Shown here piece by piece: positions 62,361 through 64,000 of a stretch of 64,000 nt of DNA. A program made the position numbers and the translations under genes. Numbering within the stretch: the stretch's first letter is position 1; every line of letters begins with the position of its first letter. Origin of the DNA: Vibrio orientalis CIP 102891 = ATCC 33934 (GTDB taxonomy: Bacteria; Pseudomonadota; Gammaproteobacteria; Enterobacterales; Vibrionaceae); NCBI RefSeq assembly GCF_000176235.1, contig NZ_ACZV01000005.1:1860001-1924000 (forward strand), in the 5' to 3' direction. The notes under the pieces were generated by a model that had not been told where the DNA came from, made no database searches, and was given only the letters and a program-made list of their open reading frames with translations.

Positions 62361-62372
62361 TATTTGAGCTAT

Positions 62373-62404
62373 AAAAAAGCGAGGCATTTGCCTCGCTTTT
62401 TTAT
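62373..62404. terminator. Bidirectional terminator between the PilZ gene and serB
   Basis: AAGCGAGGCA and TGCCTCGCTT pair closely, with As on the left and Ts on the right. Confidence 0.9.
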
Positions 62405-62421
62405 AGTCGATATTCATCAGC

Positions 62422-63402
62422 TTACGGCTGAGGCTTAAAGCTCACTCGTTTTTGCTTAACTAGAATCGCCGACAAGATACAAATAATCCCGCCAAGCCCC
62501 ACATAACGAACCGCACTCTTAGCCTGTTGCTCTACTTTCGGCTTTGCATGATACGCAATCCCCAAGCCAGCCGCGTCCATCATCACTAGGTCATTGGCAC
62601 CGTCACCGACTGCAATAGTATTGTGTGGTTCAATATCATACTCATCAGCAAGCTGTTCTAAGATATCCGCTTTAGTTTGCGCAGAGACGACCTCGCCAAG
62701 CACTTTCCCTGTCAACTTACCATCGACTATCTCAAGTTGGTTTGACTGCGCATGATCCAACCCTAGTAACTCTTGCAAGTAATCGGAAAAGTAGGTGAAA
62801 CCGCCAGAAGCAATCGCTGTCTTCCAACCGTACTGCTTCAATGTGCCAATCAACTCAGGAAGATCCGGCATCAAAGGGAGTTGCTCACGCACGGCACTTA
62901 AAATGCTTTCATCGGCACCGGCTAGCTTACCAACTCGCTGACGTAAACTTTGTTCAAAGTCGAGCTCACCTTGCATTGCTCGCTCTGTCACTTCGGAGAC
63001 TTCTTCGCCGACTCCTGCCAGCTTGGCAATTTCATCAATACACTCGATCTGAATGGCGGTTGAGTCCATATCGAGCACGATCAATCCCGGTTTGCTCAAC
63101 TCTGGCATATCATTCAAGGTCGAATAATCGAGTTCTAGCGCCTGCAGGATCTCTTCGTGCTGCTCAGTAAGCTCTCCGGCCATCAAAGCAACCTCATACT
63201 CGCCAACCTTCCACACATCGACAATAGCGTTGTAGTAACCTACAAAAAAATCGATGTCTTCAAATTTGCTCGGGCAGAGGTAATGTCCAAATACAACCCA
63301 ACCTGCTTTGGCTTTATCAAACTGGGTCGCAAGTCGGGTTTCTGGTAGACGATTAATTAAAGGGGTATGTTTACGTATAGAAAGGGGCTTTAACGTGTCC
63401 AT
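62422..63402 (-). CDS. serB: Phosphoserine phosphatase
   Basis: SerB removes phosphate from phosphoserine, the last step of serine synthesis. The HAD motif is LIVLDMDSTAIQIECID (about residue 106), the DDMDST-type nucleophile. Motif III is GDGANDLVMM near residue 270, with AIASGGFTYFSDYLQ between. ATG 63402 has AGGAA upstream and gives 326 aa, close to E. coli (322). A GTG ten codons upstream was rejected. It is divergent from the ahpA-like gene, as serB-smp in E. coli. Confidence 0.95.
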   Translation of the reverse strand: MDTLKPLSIRKHTPLINRLPETRLATQFDKAKAGWVVFGHYLCPSKFEDIDFFVGYYNAIVDVWKVGEYEVALMAGELTEQHEEILQALELDYSTLNDMPELSKPGLIVLDMDSTAIQIECIDEIAKLAGVGEEVSEVTERAMQGELDFEQSLRQRVGKLAGADESILSAVREQLPLMPDLPELIGTLKQYGWKTAIASGGFTYFSDYLQELLGLDHAQSNQLEIVDGKLTGKVLGEVVSAQTKADILEQLADEYDIEPHNTIAVGDGANDLVMMDAAGLGIAYHAKPKVEQQAKSAVRYVGLGGIICILSAILVKQKRVSFKPQP

Positions 63403-63506
63403 GTCAATTATTCCTGTAAAATCTCTCAACACGTTAACCTATTGCAATTTATCTGCGCAAGTCTCAATATGCTCTAAAGTATAATTATCCTCTATTTAGG
63501 TGAAAA

Positions 63507-64000
63507 ATGGACTCATCTCTGTTTTCTTTTCGTATTGCACTGAAGGTATTGGCAACGGCCTCGTTAATTGCCATGGTTGCTACTATTGGTATCAATAGTG
63601 TCAAAATCACGAAAGGTAACGAGCAGATTCAAGCCAACCAATTAGAGACCTTAACCGATATCCTCATCTCTCAAGCTTCATTGTCAGCCAGCGATATGAT
63701 CGTCACACAAGATCAAGAGCGTTTATTGAAACTGACTAACCAACTGGCGAAAGATAATCTCGTTGTTGATGCAACCATCTATGACGCAGAAGGGGTTAAA
63801 CTAGCAGCAAGTGACCAAGCTACCTCAGTCCGAGAGATTCTCGGGCTTGATACCCCCCTTCAGACCGCTCGAATCGGTAAGCAGCAATTGGTCGAGCCAG
63901 TACTAAAAGATGGCAGCGTAATTGGCTTTGTTCGTATTACCTTTGAAACAGGTAAGCTAACGGCGTTTTCCGATCACTACTACCGCAAGAGTGATCGCTA
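63507..64000 (+). CDS. AhpA/YtjB (SMP) family membrane protein, 5' part (cut by window edge)
   Basis: The first 164 codons of a membrane protein of the YtjB/SMP_2 family are present; the gene continues past base 64000. A hydrophobic segment covers about residues 9-30 (IALKVLATASLIAMVATIG), followed by a periplasmic domain (QANQLETLTDILISQASL onward). In E. coli the homologue sits next to serB, as here. AGGTGA lies before ATG 63507. The function is unclear. Confidence 0.85.
   Translation, partial: MDSSLFSFRIALKVLATASLIAMVATIGINSVKITKGNEQIQANQLETLTDILISQASLSASDMIVTQDQERLLKLTNQLAKDNLVVDATIYDAEGVKLAASDQATSVREILGLDTPLQTARIGKQQLVEPVLKDGSVIGFVRITFETGKLTAFSDHYYRKSDR

Noticed and set aside
1..64000. 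CRISPR arrays, integrases, transposases, tRNA or rRNA genes, phage genes
   Set aside because: I looked for regular spaced repeats, tRNA-like cloverleafs and mobile-element proteins and found none.

Overview
The window is a stretch of core chromosome from a member of the Vibrionaceae, most likely the genus Vibrio. The signs are a complete Na+-translocating NADH:quinone reductase operon (nqrABCDEF) with apbE and nqrM, an OmpK/Tsx-type nucleoside porin, a ribBX variant in the rib operon, a PlzC-like PilZ protein, and a gene order that I recall as matching the large chromosome of Vibrio cholerae almost throughout. The base composition looks even. I see no prophage, integron, transposase, CRISPR array, tRNA or rRNA.

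Layout. (1) 1-8309, minus strand: translation and envelope genes rpsB, tsf, pyrH, frr, uppS, cdsA, dxr, rseP and bamA (cut by the left edge), broken by three hairpin-plus-T signals. (2) 8670-12792, plus strand: map, glnD and a DUF3461 gene. (3) 12997-19070, minus: nrdR, ribD, ribE, ribBX, ribH, nusB, thiL and pgpA. (4) 19174-25619, minus: NCS2 purine permease, gpt, frsA, crl, proB and proA; gpt and the permease each have a PurR-type operator just downstream of the promoter. (5) 25983-26334, minus: a promoter, a 28-codon gene with a strong Shine-Dalgarno sequence and a terminator, which I read as the CRP-linked dual-function RNA VcdRP. (6) 26651-31484: pepD, a DUF3332 lipoprotein gene, and a tightly overlapping rimB-like / rimK / M14-family operon. 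(7) 31571-40452: an NSS transporter, two diguanylate cyclases, a DUF2884 protein, a Gre-like factor divergent from a RecQ-family helicase, and dinB with a clear LexA box. (8) 40531-47775, minus: the nqr operon, then apbE and nqrM. (9) 48208-58314: bolA, rlmG, yajG, a cyclophilin, ampG, an ECF sigma/ChrR pair, a Lon-N-domain protein, ompK, and panE-yajL-csdA. (10) 58485-64000: radA, a double-PilZ protein, serB and the start of an ahpA/ytjB-type gene.

How the parts connect. Purine uptake and salvage (ompK, NCS2 permease, gpt) share a PurR-like operator. Carbon status probably acts through CRP on the small RNA. Flavin synthesis (rib genes) and FMN attachment (apbE) serve the flavin-rich Nqr pump encoded nearby. 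Three cyclic-di-GMP proteins (two cyclases, one receptor) lie within 30 kb. Two copies of a roughly 100 bp imperfectly palindromic repeat sit between convergent genes at about 12.9 kb and 58.4 kb.

The most unusual items are the dual-function RNA locus, the RibBX protein with a degenerate GTP cyclohydrolase domain, the repeat pair, the rim operon, and the structured nqr and rpsB leaders. I did not find a wholly unknown multi-gene system; most of the window is well-known core genome.
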